A DNA stretch of 64,000 bases from Mesodorylaimus sp. YZB2_4 (lineage: Eukaryota > Nematoda > Enoplea > Dorylaimida > Dorylaimidae), in assembly GCA_030248295.1 (NCBI GenBank), contig JASANH010000647.1:682001-746000 (forward strand). Direction: 5' to 3'. Shown here piece after piece: positions 1 to 12,675 of the stretch; positions within the stretch are counted from its first letter, which is position 1, and each line of letters starts with the position of its first letter. The position numbers and the translations under genes were made by a program. The notes under the pieces were generated by a model. That model ran no database searches, was not told the DNA's origin, and was given only the letters and a program-made list of their open reading frames with translations.

Positions 1-3000
1 TCGAGAGGCGTCCAGTGCTTGTAAACACTGCGAAAGCTGAGCAAATCTCCGTTGTTCTTCCAACATCGACTGTTGAAGCAAGCCCACCAATCGAATTAAA
101 TCCTGTAAATATAAAAAAAGCATACATGCAAGCTAAAAATGCGCACGGCAGTGTTGACACCCGCAGATCCACCACCCACTACAGCGAGTGCCAGTCGGCT
201 CGGTCAGACAAGTTTACGTGCTTACCAACTAGCTTGGTCTTCAAAAACGGTCTACACTTGAAATCAATCAGAGAAAAAGCGAAGCGTATTTAGAAAGAAA
301 AGACCATTTCTCGGGTTGCTCTCAGAGAAAGTGAAATGACCAAGAAACTAAAAAGGACCAGCCAGTGGGACCAGACTCATGAAAAGTTCGGTTCAATAAA
401 AATCAAAGAAGTACGCTTGGACTTTCTTTATAGTCAACAAGACATAATGTTGTACTCGAGTGGTCAAATTGAAGAGATTCATGCTATGGCGGAAAAGAAA
501 AAGCCCTGAGAAAGTTTGCGGTTTTTGGAGACTTACGTCATGAACCGAGATCGTGCAAGTAAGCACGAAATCGATTTTTATGCTAACGGTGAGAAACAGG
601 CTATGCAGCTTCAGATTTCAGCAAGTCATGCAAATAAGAGTCGGCCGATTAAAATTCCAATTGGTTATTTAAATCTTTGTGCTGTTACGACTACAAACAT
701 GCAGTAAAGCACGAGGCGGTTCAGAAAGCGCGAAATTCAACAAATTTATACTGCTCGGCATTGATATGAAAATATGGATTTGTGTGCTTCAATACCTCTC
801 ATACAACATAGGAAAGTAGTTAAAAGCGGCAAAAAATTTAAATTTGTATTTCCCGCCAAACCTAAATTTGCTTCCTGCGGTCGCACAATCGCAGCATGTT
901 CAACATGTCTCTGATAGGCCACGTTTTGACCGCTCAAGTTAAAGGTCCAATGAACAGTAAACTCCCCCCCCCCACCAAAAAACTGTATACGCACCATAAC
1001 GAAGAATAGAATAACGCTGACTGTCAATGCAATGAAGATCAGGAACAACGTCATTTCCACCACCGAGTCGCTACGAGCGACTAAAACTACTCGTCGCACT
1101 CATCAAAGAAGCAACCGATTTCCGTTCACCCGTCGAAAAAATATCAATCCCATGAAAAGTCAACAGGAAATCTTCAAGAATATACGCCTTATATACGCCG
1201 AGGCTGGCTTCTTGGTCAGACGAACAAAATGGGCTTCACCGATCATTGAATAGGCCCCTATCTCGCTCTAACGTTTTAGAGTTACAAGTGTGGGACGATT
1301 TCAGGATTTCAGTAAACACACCACGAATAGAAAGAACACGAATGGCACTTAGCTGCGACGGTAACCGTTGGCATCATAACCGTGCCTAGCAATGCCTTTT
1401 GCGTCCTAGATCCCCTCTGGACGAACTCGGGTGACGCCAATTCCAGGGCTTCTCCCTCCGACTTATACAGCGTAAACAATGATGGCCATGGAATGCATAA
1501 AGCACAAAAGGCTTTTTAGCTAGCTGCAATGTACACACAACTGGTGTCAGAATAAACCAGAAAAGTCCCGCCGCCTCCTGGTCGTCTTTTCCCCTCCACT
1601 CCATCAACGATACGACAGCCGAATCTGCTTCATTCGTCACAAAGGACCAGCGCCCAAACCAAAAAGCGCCAAATCACGTTTCCTCACTCTGGCCTAAGCA
1701 ATGGCAATCGTCCAGCGTTCTCACAACACCAACTCGTACAAGGCTCAACATTTTAGAATTGTATATTAGCAGTCGGCTGGTCCTGGCGCGCATTATTCAC
1801 CAGAAAATATATGCCGCATAAGGGCAAGAGACCCGGCGTCCATAAAGCTAAGCATCGAAAGTGCGTGTCTACGCATAGAAAACATGCGTAAGCTAAAAAT
1901 TGGTCATTGGCACAGCCGAGCTGTGATTCTCCCGAGAGTCGTAGTTCGATTAAATTTTAGATGGGGGTGGTATGTTGGTAGGTGATGGACAGAAGCCTAC
2001 CCGTGCCTTGGTTTTAATCGAAGCCTAAATCGAAATGGAATTCGGACCCGTAATAGGACATTGATGCTTCGAAATCAGATACTCCATCACACTTGTGGAA
2101 CAACCTCGGCCTTCCCCTCGAGATCATCCCACTGCTCGCCAATCTCTGCTAAACACTTTTGATGGGAAAAACGAGCACAAAAACTACGTCGGCTTTGGCC
2201 ATATAACGAAGCCACCAAAGACTAATTTACGTCAAAAATTCTATTTTCATCTTGACCATCAAAACAGCCGTTCCGAGAAACAATCGGACAAACGAGCTCA
2301 TCAAAGACGACCGCTAATCTGCTCAACTAGATGGCTCGAGAAAATGGAAGAAAACAAGTTTTCAGTCCACTGCCAAATCTAGACTGGCAATCAAGGCGAC
2401 GAACTTTCGCCGAGGCAAACTCGAGAATCTCAAAGGTCAAGGATGGCAATAAACGGCAGTCACAAATCGAGTGAAAAAAGTAGCCGATGACTGATGCCAG
2501 ATTTTAGGAAATTATAGGAACGGAAACTAAAATATTAATGGCGCCTGAAGTGCCACTTTAAAATCTGTGCGGAGGCACATTTTTTGCAGATGCAGTCCAC
2601 TCCACATTGGCTGGCAAGCTATCGTGGACTGTGCATTCTGTGTATAGCAGGCCTAAGATTACAGTTTGAACCTGCATCATCACCAAAGATCACAACTGTC
2701 CAACAGTCTACGACCCCCTCCACAGCTGTGTACCCCCTAACACTTGGACATCCATCGCATGGCAACGCACAGGTCATACGAACAAGCAAACAGATAAATC
2801 AGTCGAAAAATGAGCCTACCTTTTTCTTAAAGACTGGCAATAAAGCATGGAAGGTGGTGGCGTCAGCCAGGACTAAACACGATAAAACTTGAACTCGTTT
2901 CGACGGTGTCTTGGACATGATTCGTGTTGGTGCAAAATGAAATTGACGCTACTCAAAATTCGAGGACCTTTTCGCGTGGTTTTGTCACTTCCAGATTTGG

Positions 3001-4529
3001 AATATTTATTAGTACAAATTCATAAAAACAAGTTCTTCAACCGCATCCCTTGTTTGGCCATCAACTTGGCGCCATCACCTTGCACACACGACCCGGACAT
3101 ATGCAGAGTATTTGAACGAGAGCCGCAAGAAAAACGAAGAAAAAACTAGAAAGACGGGCGTACTCCGTCTGACTCGTCGAGCCGACAAATGTACGGCCTG
3201 TCTTCCATAAATGGTGCACCTGGCGCCGTTGGACTGGCCGCGTCGACGGAGAAGTCGTTTGCCCTGGAATAGTGTCAAATAGACTATTATGATCACGGAT
3301 CAACCACGGCACACAGTCCTATTCAGCGGGCAAAAGAGCAAGGGGCATCAAAATATGTACTTTCTACCAGAAAAGGGTGGGTTTTACGAGAAAAGCGAAG
3401 GCTGACTAAGGATATAAGGAACATTTACTTCTTCGGATGACTGCCTTCTCGAAGCCGAGGTTTTGTGAGCAATGTTGCATTGGGTGGATCCGACTCGTGA
3501 AGCGCTTTTGTTGTACTCTTATCCCTGCCAAGCTGTGCCATACGGCGGGTCAATGACGAATCCTGTCCTCGCCCGCTCACGCAGTCTCTCGCTCTCGCTG
3601 TTTCTTAGGTTTTCGACGTTCTGTGTTCACAAAACTGTTGTGCGCACTTCTGAATAATTTCTGAGATAGCACAAGGTGCCATGTTACATATGGACTGATC
3701 AACACTATCTTCCAGGACTGTGAATTCATGTAAAGTAACATTCTGCTTCGTCGACGGTTCCATAGGTTTTTTGGAGAAACCCGTCATGCATTACAAAAAG
3801 TGTCTCGCTCGTGTTCTCCAAAGGTCTTGCAGTTTTCTGGTCTCAGGGCGCCAGCATTCATTTCTATGCGACCTCCATGCCACAAACATCTGTATGGAGG
3901 ATGACATGTATGTGGAGCACGGTCCGCAGCGGATCCTTCACTGACTCAGCCAGTTCTATCGTAATTGTAAAGTCAGCATCATCATTGTTACAGTTTCCAG
4001 CGCATATCAAGAAACAAAACGAAATGATTTTGGGGCATTCTTCAAATATAATCTGATAACATTTTCCAAACTCTTTCTTGTAATTTCCATCCACTACCGC
4101 GTCTGATCACTATGCCACCACCATCATCTAGTCAGACAGTCTACAGTCGAGCGATCACTCGTCACTCCTCAGCAATTTATCGACTTCCCAGACCATTTAA
4201 CAGCCAAATAGGGCTTCCCGGTCTCCGAAGCCCGCCAGCTTGTACTCAGTATCTGTAGCGCTGCAGTGCAGAGAATTGGCAATCTCTTATGGTTTGTAGT
4301 ACATGATGGTGACAGTCAGACTTTGAAGACTTGCCTTTGCTTGAGGCGGGTTCAATTTCATGGACGCCACTTCTATGCCATTAGTTGTCGCAGGTTGTTG
4401 CGCTCCCACTGAAATCACTTTGTTCTCATAAAAGTTCACTAAACCTAACACATTTTCAGGATTCAGAGGAGCTCCGTCTGCAAAGCTTCCGAAATCAATG
4501 TTGCTGCTTTTTATCCGCTCAGTGAGCTT
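1..4529. other. Gene-poor stretch, nothing assigned
   Basis: I see only short open frames without recognisable domains or consistent splice structure. A minus-strand frame at 3864-4094 has a coding-like look (Cys-rich, acidic) and could be a stray exon, but no family is recognised. A short C homopolymer lies near 962-971. A dispersed repeat copy lies near 3615-3710 and is listed separately. Confidence 0.5.
3615..3710 (+). repeat. Dispersed repeat, copy 1
   Basis: About 90 bases here resemble 7045-7140 in the same orientation. Both copies contain the string AATAATTTCTGAGATA, then a variant of AAGGTGCC(A/G)TGTTACATA, and both are preceded by a variant of TGCGCACT. No open frame spans them, so an old non-coding dispersed element is the simplest reading. 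Confidence 0.5.
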
Positions 4530-5843
4530 TTACTCGGACACCCCGTAGGTTGTGAAATACATGAGTGGGTCGGTGATGAGGTCGTGCACTTGCTGGCTTA
4601 GGTCGCGAGTGCTATTGCAAGTCTCAAAGATAAGGTTTTTCTCAAACAGTGTTTGCAGGAACCTAACCTTCTTTTCCACTTCACTTATCTGCTTCTGTAT
4701 CAGTTTGTCACTACCCGAGGACCAGTAAATGATAAAGCTATGACTGGTCGTGTTCAGCCAGGTACAGTTTTGATATTCGTACTCGACCCGCCCAGCTGGA
4801 TTGCTATTGCATCCTACGAAAGGAAGACCCTCCTTTGAATTGTACCCGTATACTTGCACCGCCCATTTCAGGTATGAGAAGGCCTTCTGCAATGCCCCGC
4901 GAACATCCTTGGCAGCATCGGCTGCTTGCGACCATTTCTTGTCGGTAGCCAATCTGCGTACTTGGGCGCGCACTGCTTCCTGCATAGCTTTCAGCGGGCA
5001 TACATCCGAGCGACCGACTTTTAAGTGTTCCAGTTGTTCACCCGCGGCTAGGCATCCGAATGTGTCGAACAGGGCCTCGGATTTGTAGTAAGTCGCAAAT
5101 GCGCGAATGCCCCGCATGGGGATTTGCAAATCGCAAGTGACGGTATCGCTAGCGCTTGCCAGTACATTTTCGGCTTTAGTGATGAGTACAGCTTTGTTGG
5201 CACGGAAGTCGGAAGGTCGGGTTTGGTAGTAACAAGCCTCGTTATAGGTGGTTTTCCACAGCTCTTCGCCTCTCCTCACGAACTCTGCAGGCAACTGGAG
5301 GAAGATATTGAGCCGCTTAAGGAACTCTTGCTCAGGCAACTTATCGAATCCTACGAGCAGGTAATAAAGTTGTTCCACGAATGACTTGTCGTACGTGCTA
5401 CGGCAGAATTCGACTTCTTTCTCGGCTATGCTATTTGGTTCAGTCCAAACAAGGACAAGTGTCTGGTCGCTGGCCTTTTTTACCTTTAATGGTCACATAT
5501 TGCCGCTCGCCGCCATCCAGAACATCGAAAGCACCTTTGACAAGGTACACGTTCCAGTTGAGCCAATAGTATTTGGATTTGAGGATATTTTTAACGTCAG
5601 TGACGATAGTTTGAGGCTTAGCTCCTGCTTCCACATGCATGTGCAAGATCTTGGTCAGGTCATCATTCAGCTATGATTGATTCAGTGCCTTCACGAGGTT
5701 TGATTCCAAAGCTCTCATTCCTTTTGATATACCGGATAGGAGGACTCCTAAAAAATCGAGTTCCAAGACACCTGAATTAAAGAAATCCATAATTCGGTGA
5801 TCGATGGCGGTGAGTCTGCCAGCGGCAGCAAGGAGCGACGTGC

Positions 5844-5868
5844 AGCCCCCTCCCCCCCCCCCCCCCCT
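5844..5868 (+). repeat. Poly(C) tract
   Basis: An almost pure C run interrupted by one T lies in the inferred intron between exons 3 and 4 of the minus-strand secreted-protein gene. It reads as poly(G) on the gene's coding strand. Confidence 0.9.
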
Positions 5869-7044
5869 CGCAAGATACGAGAGACCCTTTTTAAGCTATG
5901 ATGGCCACCCTACAGTAAGTAATCACAGGCTGTATCACAAGCCAGATCCTAGTTTTGAGTGTCCTGCTCTCAACATCACCTGGATGCCGACTCACATGTG
6001 ATCCGTCTACTCTTCCAGATCAGTTTCGTGTTTCCAGGCGATTGCGCACCCAAGCAAGCTTCACGGAGATATGCTGCCGTCATCATATCGCTGGTAATAA
6101 CTTCGTAGAAAACAGCCAGTTTCCGTTTGTCATAGTCAATATCCTTGACGATAGTGGAAAACAACTGTAGTCCGAACGGGCTCTTGTTCTCGAGACTGCG
6201 ACGATGGATCCACTCCAGAACGTACAACGGGTTCTCCACTCTGCACATGTCCACGAATTCTTTCAACGTTTCTTCACTCGGATACAGGAAAACCTGCCGA
6301 TGAGCGAACATGACTTTGTGAATGCGGTCCTGGTTCTCTTTGTACATCTGATAGACAGCGGTTTTTTCGATGGTGAATTCAATTTCATCCAATCGCGTCT
6401 CAAGTCTGTCAAATCATTCATGCATCCTATCGAAGCCTTCTTTCAGCTGCTCCATAATCTTTTCATTCGGATCCGGTTGAGGCACAAAGATGGCTATGAA
6501 GGAAAAGACAGCACCAATCGGACCACACATGGAAGCCACTGTCTGAAACACAAATACATCAGTACTGTCATCGTGTTGACAGGCAACAGTTAGCTCACTA
6601 CGGGACGGTGAGTGCGTAATCGTATGATGGGCATTGAGAGTAGGCTGCTATTGTGCGCATTACTGTGTGTGCTGAAGCTTCGACTCCCTACGCGATCTGG
6701 CTATCTCCGTTTACTTAGCCATACCGCTAAGAATTTATTCGACGCGAAGGTTTCTCTGAAACTTTCACTTTTAGGCGAGCCCACTGCCCACTGAACCATT
6801 CCTTTTGTGACAGGAGGCTAGAGGTGAGGAGAGCCGACTCGGAATTTTTGAGTAATGAAAATGCACCGTTTTTAACACACAGTAATCAGCAGAAAGGCAA
6901 CGAAGGACGGGAAAAGTCAGAGAGGCCTATGGGAGAAAGCCGGGAGAAACCAAGCAGAATAAGAGAAATGAGCGATGGAACTGGAAATAAAGGTACAGAA
7001 GCTCGATATGCCAGTGCTGTAGGTGCATACGTCGACTTTTTGAG

Positions 7045-7140
7045 TAAAGAGGTTTTTGGTGTCTTGTATGTGCATAAAACTCTTGCGCGCACTGTTGAAT
7101 AATTTCTGAGATACCAGAAGGTGCCGTGTTACATAAGGAT
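7045..7140 (+). repeat. Dispersed repeat, copy 2
   Basis: Same-orientation relative of 3615-3710, sharing the AATAATTTCTGAGATA core and the flanking AAGGTGCC-TGTTACATA block. It lies in the long second intron of the minus-strand secreted-protein gene. Confidence 0.5.
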
Positions 7141-8384
7141 ACAACCGATGACCCTGATTACATGCTGATCCTACACTAATTGTATGAGATGAATATGCAT
7201 CGTCATTGGACTTTCCTCCGCCACTAAAAAAGACTGCTATAAAAGTGTCAGCTGAGAACATTGATAGTCATCGCTAGTGATTGCTAGTCATTGCATTGCT
7301 TTTAGATTTTTTGAATAGCTGGGCGCAGATATGGTACTGTCGATAGATTGGCTGGCCTGATGATAACCTCGATCAAATGCAGAATGGAGCTCAGAAACAA
7401 AAATTAGATACATAGTACCGGGTGTTGGTGCTAGCGTATCTGTTCCGGTCTTCCAGTGGCTTCAGTCTCTGGGGCATAATATAGAAGTATTACATGTCTT
7501 TCACTCGCTCTCGATTTGCTTCAGAGCTACTTATTGTCACTTTGAGTCCGTAATGGCATGCTGCAGATGGTAACACACTAACGGCTATTTTCACAGTATT
7601 TCTAGATATGCTACCGCTGGTCTCATTCATGGCCCTTATCATTAAGGCCAGCAAAGAACAGCCGAGATGTGCACGAATGCTGGCCTGATGAATTCAATGA
7701 CAGATGAAAGTCGCGATCGGACTGTGACTCATGCCCTGACGTCATGGTGCCTCTGATCATACAGTAACTTAGCTCCTCTGACCTCTTCTACCTCTATTTC
7801 TTCTGAATGTGAGACAATGTCCTGGCATGTACCGAATGCTGATTCCTTTGCAGGTTGGTCCTTCGCTCTTCGAACTGCTTGCACCTCTCTACTTACCCCG
7901 AGTGCACCCAGAGCCTTTGAAGCCGTTGTGAGCAACTTCGCCGCCTTGTTTGCAGTCTTCGCAGCATTTTCGGTGTACGTTTTCAGTTTCTCCAAATATT
8001 CAGCTGCCTTCCCCAACGTCTCGACTGCATAATTTGTTCCAGTGATTCCCATTTGCACCATACCAGCCAATTCTTCTCTGCTCTTTTCGATCAGCTTCAG
8101 CTCTTGCTGTCTTTCTCTCCAGTCAGGATAGCAATGACCGAATTCGACGAGGTGCCTGGGTTCCGTCCCGCTGTGGCCTTGTACCAGTCCAGTTGTTTGC
8201 ACAACGATGCCAAATCTCCGCCCTTTGCATTCTTACAAATCTCGTCCGTATTGTTCCCAGTCATTGACCTTGTTCGACCGACCGGCTCGCTCGCCTCCTT
8301 CCATGTTGTACGCAGTTCCCACGAGGACGCAGCCGACGTAAGAGCGGCTAGGATCACAAAGACTATGGGTTCCGGTCTTGGCAT

Positions 8385-9964
8385 ACTGTCGCCCGAGAAA
8401 GTAACGAGTTCATGAGCATGTCTTGCGCTGCTTCCATAAATAGGGGACTCTTGTATGAACGACTGTCGGGTAATTTTATCATTTGCTCTCCTGCCACTGT
8501 CATTTGTAGACACTGCTATGGCTTCTTGCGTGTTGTATTTGGCAATCATCTTTCGGTTCGGTTGATCAGGCCTGCTTTACCGTGTCAATGACTCGAGTTG
8601 GATCCACCTACGGTGTACAATTGGGCAAACTTAAATGTACATACCTGCAGCTTATGTAGCAGAGTACAGTTTCCATTGGCTCTCCCTTATCTTTTTAGAT
8701 GACGAACAAATGTAACATTTGTGCATCGTTCCCCTCCTCTAAGAAATACTGTACCCTTAAATACCCAAGATCGATTACAGGAGCAAAACTCAGCATTTCG
8801 CATTTGCAGCTTTCGTCGACTTTCCTCTGCCAAGTTGCTCTGATGTGATGTTACAGCGAGGACCCTGCTGCTTGTGAGATACCTCCTGACTTGTGCTACG
8901 TTGGAGATTATTACGATGGCTCGATATTCAAAGGAAGAAATCCTTTTTTAGGTTCCTCTCAAAATCCTTTACACTTGCTAACAATAAGAGGATGCAGGTA
9001 CAACCCGAAGCCCTTGCTTTGCGTTTACATTTGCACTTTTTCAAAAGTCTAAATCTTGTCTAATCAGCCCACGCTTACCCGCACGAAATCGTAAACACTG
9101 TACTCCAGACGAGATTGATTGGAACTCTGCGTGCAGCGCTTCCATTTTCTTGTTTATCTTTATACGAAAAGATATTCCCTGGCCTCGTACCTTGTGTTCG
9201 CAAGAAGTGTTTTACGGTACGATGCAACGATCCAATATTCCACCTGGGATTTCGTGCTTAACAGCCACTTACTATTTCCTGTCGGCGCCCATAAATAAAA
9301 GGGTTTAATGCCAAGCCCTGTGACTGGCTACGTGGATGCCAGCAACCATGATGATCAGGCATCCGGTCTTTGATGTCCGGTGCACTTAGGTACAAACCAC
9401 CTGTTCGGTACGCACCGCCATGCACCTAGCCTTCCTCATGACCACACACTAGCGAGCAAAGGTACTCGTATATATCAGCACCTACAAGCGATTGGGTCCT
9501 AATCGCATGCCCACTTTCGCTGGCGCAGTTACACAGAGTCACTCGCTTTTCCAATATCTTATGTGGGACTTTTCCATCCCAGTCGTGCCAGGGAGATGGT
9601 TACTATTGCCATCGGGTAAAGCTAGGTTTCACCCTTATAGAGTGTGCATGTTGATCTAATCTACTTAGGTCCCTCGTGCCGTACAGTTCTCGATGAACAT
9701 CCTTTGCAAACATGATTAGACTATGTTTGGTCGAGCATGATTATCAAAAACTCAATTACCCTAATTGACACATAATCCACAGATAATGTTTTTTAAAACA
9801 AAAACATCGTTAGCAGGAGCACTTTTATGACCATGTACCTATTACTGAAGATCACAAATTCTGATCCCGCGAACCGTACCGCATTCAGGCATCGAAGAGC
9901 GAGTTTTCAAAATACAGTTGAAGACTGCTGTCAGAGCAAGCCAAAGAAAAAGCTGCAAGCAGAA
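8385..9964. other. Intergenic, contains one repeat copy
   Basis: No gene is recognised. The segment separates the 5' end of the secreted-protein gene from the 3' end of the first receptor. A diverged copy of a repeat also seen at 12465-12675 occupies about 8685-8850. Confidence 0.5.
8685..8850 (+). repeat. Diverged dispersed repeat, copy 1
   Basis: This segment shares ordered blocks with 12465-12675: ACGAACAA followed by a TGT-ACA-TT-TGCA-CGTT pattern, TCTAAGAAATA followed by TACTGTA, TTTCGTCGA, and TGCCAAGTTG. Spacing differs between the copies, as expected for an old element with insertions and deletions. Confidence 0.45.
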
Positions 9965-11098
9965 CTAATTAGCCTTTCCTTTTCTTTTACGCGTTTCTGG
10001 ACAATTCCACATATCTTCCAGGGCCTTGAAATGAGCATTGGCTTGAACCATAGGCGAACCGCATTGAATCCCGATAGCGTTGCTGCTTTTCACCAACCTA
10101 GGGAAGAAAGCCGTCCAATGATGGCACAGCTTTCTCAAATGCGGGTTTTGAAAAAATGCTAGCGTCGGGTGCACGATAGCATACATGAGTATAATGTTGT
10201 AATTGATGTGGACTAAAAGCATTTTCGTGCTTTCGTTTAGATCCAAGCCAGTCAAGACCAGAAATAAGTAAACGTATTGGCTCGTAAAACACACGGCGTG
10301 GCACGCCGCCGTGGGTAAGAGGAGACGATTCACAGTCACATTTTGCGCCAACTGAAATCTTGCCGCCAAAGTATGTTTTGCCCTATTGATCGATGATTGC
10401 TCCAATAAGCGATTATTGATCAAGTATAGTGCTATGGTCAAGATCACTGCAAATGCCTCGACAATGGCATTGGGTATGAGGACTCCTTTGGCTACAGTCG
10501 GAGAGATGCTCAATAAATTAGAGCATATGGGCATGTAGACACCCCGTGGGATATCCAGTAAGGGCAAACACTGATTCAGCAGCACAATTAACCAAATGCA
10601 CCCTATTAGGATGCACGCTAACCAAGGCGTCGACCCGGCCCTATCGTAGGACCGGTAGCGCACGGTGGCGTAGACCCGTTCCAAACCTAACACAATCAGT
10701 GAGTATATACCATTCACCAACGGCACTATGGTAAGCAGTTCCTGTAGCTTACAATCGAACAAGGCCGTTACTAATCGACACGGTTGATCCAGTATCCACC
10801 ATACAGTCAGCATGTAGGCTGCTTTGGCTCCATTACCAAATGCGAAAACGGCCAGATTGAAACTGTGATGAAAAAGTAGCCAGCGGAGATTGGCGTGAAA
10901 TACGGACACCTTTCGAATCATGTACATTAGATATGTGTTAAGACCAGTGGCCAAGATGCACTCAATAACGGCCAAGAATAAGACAGCTTGGAAGCCGCCA
11001 TTAGATATGATAAGAGTGGTCGCCTGGCACAGCTCAGAGAAGTTTCGGGGCCCCAAAGATATCGCCATGTGATAGGACGTATTTGTAGAATTGGCCAT
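9965..11098 (-). CDS. Chemoreceptor-like seven-transmembrane GPCR, sra/srab type, intronless
   Basis: A single uninterrupted frame of 377 residues begins at an ATG near 11098. Hydrophobicity gives seven membrane segments, roughly at residues 35-57, 70-92, 112-140, 157-175, 208-230, 262-284 and 292-312. Signature positions match nematode sra/srab receptors: VFHANLRWLLFHHS after TM1, GLERVYATVRYR at the end of TM3, and NRAKHTLAARFQ before TM6. The tail carries AHFKALEDMWN, which is also present in the receptor at 15191. Such receptors usually act in sensory neurons as ligand-binding GPCRs; the ligand is unknown. The absence of introns is unusual for this family and could reflect a retrocopy. 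Its paralogue is on the opposite strand about 4 kb away, head to head. Confidence 0.85.
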   Translation of the reverse strand: MANSTNTSYHMAISLGPRNFSELCQATTLIISNGGFQAVLFLAVIECILATGLNTYLMYMIRKVSVFHANLRWLLFHHSFNLAVFAFGNGAKAAYMLTVWWILDQPCRLVTALFDCKLQELLTIVPLVNGIYSLIVLGLERVYATVRYRSYDRAGSTPWLACILIGCIWLIVLLNQCLPLLDIPRGVYMPICSNLLSISPTVAKGVLIPNAIVEAFAVILTIALYLINNRLLEQSSINRAKHTLAARFQLAQNVTVNRLLLPTAACHAVCFTSQYVYLFLVLTGLDLNESTKMLLVHINYNIILMYAIVHPTLAFFQNPHLRKLCHHWTAFFPRLVKSSNAIGIQCGSPMVQANAHFKALEDMWNCPETRKRKGKAN

Positions 11099-12464
11099 AT
11101 TCCGTGCTATGTACTATACAGTAAGTAGGTATGATAAATTCCGTCAAGTCGGGTGACAGAACCTCCTGATCGGAACGTCAAGCCAGACAAGGGAGAGAAA
11201 GGACAGTGTGGGTCATTATCTTATCACCTTTGGTAATGCCTACGGCTCAAATTCGCATCAACTATTACTAACATAATTGAAAAACCCTAGCCATTGCCGG
11301 CACTTCATTCTCTTCAAGCATTCCTGATTCGAGCTCGCCTCGCATCTGACAAAGCTTCGTGTGTTAAAGCTAGGTCGATAATAAGCAGAGGCTTTCACCT
11401 GCCGTGCACGGAACTCACGCTGATGGCCTCATGAAGACGGATGCTCAGCAATGTATAGAGATAAGCAAGGGACTAATCGGAAAGGAGATGTCGCCAGCTC
11501 TGTCTTTCATCAGCCAATCTTTCAAGTTACACCCCACCCACAGTTTAAGGTACACCGCGCCTTGTCCAGGGACCTATTGTCTTCTGGTCTAATAATATTT
11601 GAACAGTGCCTACTTGAACATTTAAATTTTTAAGGTCATCCTTATCGTATGTTGGGGCACCAAAAATTGCTTGTTTTCTAATTAACTTTACACTTTATTT
11701 AAAAATTCAAATTTTCAGGAGGTTTCCCTTGAGGAGAATTTTGATAATTGGTGAAGAATGCAAAATAGCGGCTCTCTAAAGACGAGGAAAAGACTGGTGT
11801 GTGTTGCGAGTTCTCATGGCCAAACTGCCAAATATTTACCAAAATGCCCAAGCAGCGTCTGTCACTAATTCAAAAATTTAAAATTAGGAATGTTAAAAAC
11901 TACAACGTAAGGTATGTATTCAGCTTTATCATGCCCTCATGTCGCTCAGAAGTTGACCTACGTGTTATGTCGCACACAGTCGTTGCTGATGCTTGCCTTA
12001 TACTGGAATACATACTGTATGGCTAGTGTGGACCATGTGAAAAACACAACATCAAGAACCATGGCAAAACATTTTAAAACATGGCATGCGACAGCTCGTA
12101 TCGTTTTGGTTCTCCTCAAATTATGACTCCTCGTTTGCAACTGTGGCGGGTGTACTAGCAACAAATACTCATTGACAGCCTATTGTGATTGCTTTGGGTG
12201 CAGCTCCACCCCTCATTTTAGCTATATTTTTGGAATTCGACGCCTTGACAATGGCCATGATTGCACTCATGCAACTGGATCGGCGAAGGGTATTGTTAGT
12301 GAGACCTAAAAATGACGAATGTAACAAACAAGCTGCGATAATTAAAGTAGGAGCACAGGGTAATTTTGACAGTGTAAGGAGCAAAGTAGCAATTAATGGG
12401 AAATTAAAGCTTTCTCGATTCTGTCCTGAGCTATTATTTTTAAAATACCTTTCAAAACTCCCCT

Positions 12465-12675
12465 TGCCTTTTAAATGCACGAACAAGTGTACAATTTATG
12501 CACCGTTGCCGTCTAAGAAATATGTACTGTATCCTAAAATATCTAACAATAATCCTGAAAGTGATTATAAAATAACTAAATCTTTCCGAGCACATCAATT
12601 CGCAGTTCTGATTCTCACCTTTCGTCGAGCCAATGGGAGGACTTGCGCTCCTTTGCCAAGTTGGTTGAGAATGTA
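12465..12675 (+). repeat. Diverged dispersed repeat, copy 2
   Basis: Same-orientation relative of 8685-8850, with the shared blocks in the same order but an internal insertion of roughly 40 bases. It contains one of the frequent TACTGTA strings noted across the window. Confidence 0.45.

Larger units (their letters stand above)
4530..8384 (-). pseudogene. Secreted nematode-type protein gene with in-frame stop(s), five exons
   Basis: Exons read by eye (minus strand): 8384-8206, 8155-7897, 6542 to about 6020, 5747-5484, 5425-4530. Exon 1 starts with a signal peptide (PRPEPIVFVILAALTSAASS). Exon 2 is a helical Ala/Lys-rich segment ending at a perfect GTAAGT donor. Exon 3 opens with a hydrophobic stretch (PIGAVFSFIAIFV), then charged helices. 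Exons 4 and 5 give a long helical, Cys-containing C-terminal region. Phases agree at the 1/2, 2/3 and 4/5 junctions; the exon 3 donor is ambiguous. The layout (signal, helix, hydrophobic hairpin, coiled region) recalls a large secreted family in nematodes, but I cannot name it. Exon 3 carries TGA at 6414-6416 in an otherwise open frame, with no GT donor nearby to remove it. Exon 4 carries TAG at 5671-5673 unless the exon really begins just after it. I call this a recently disabled gene; allelic loss or sequence error are alternatives. Confidence 0.55.
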
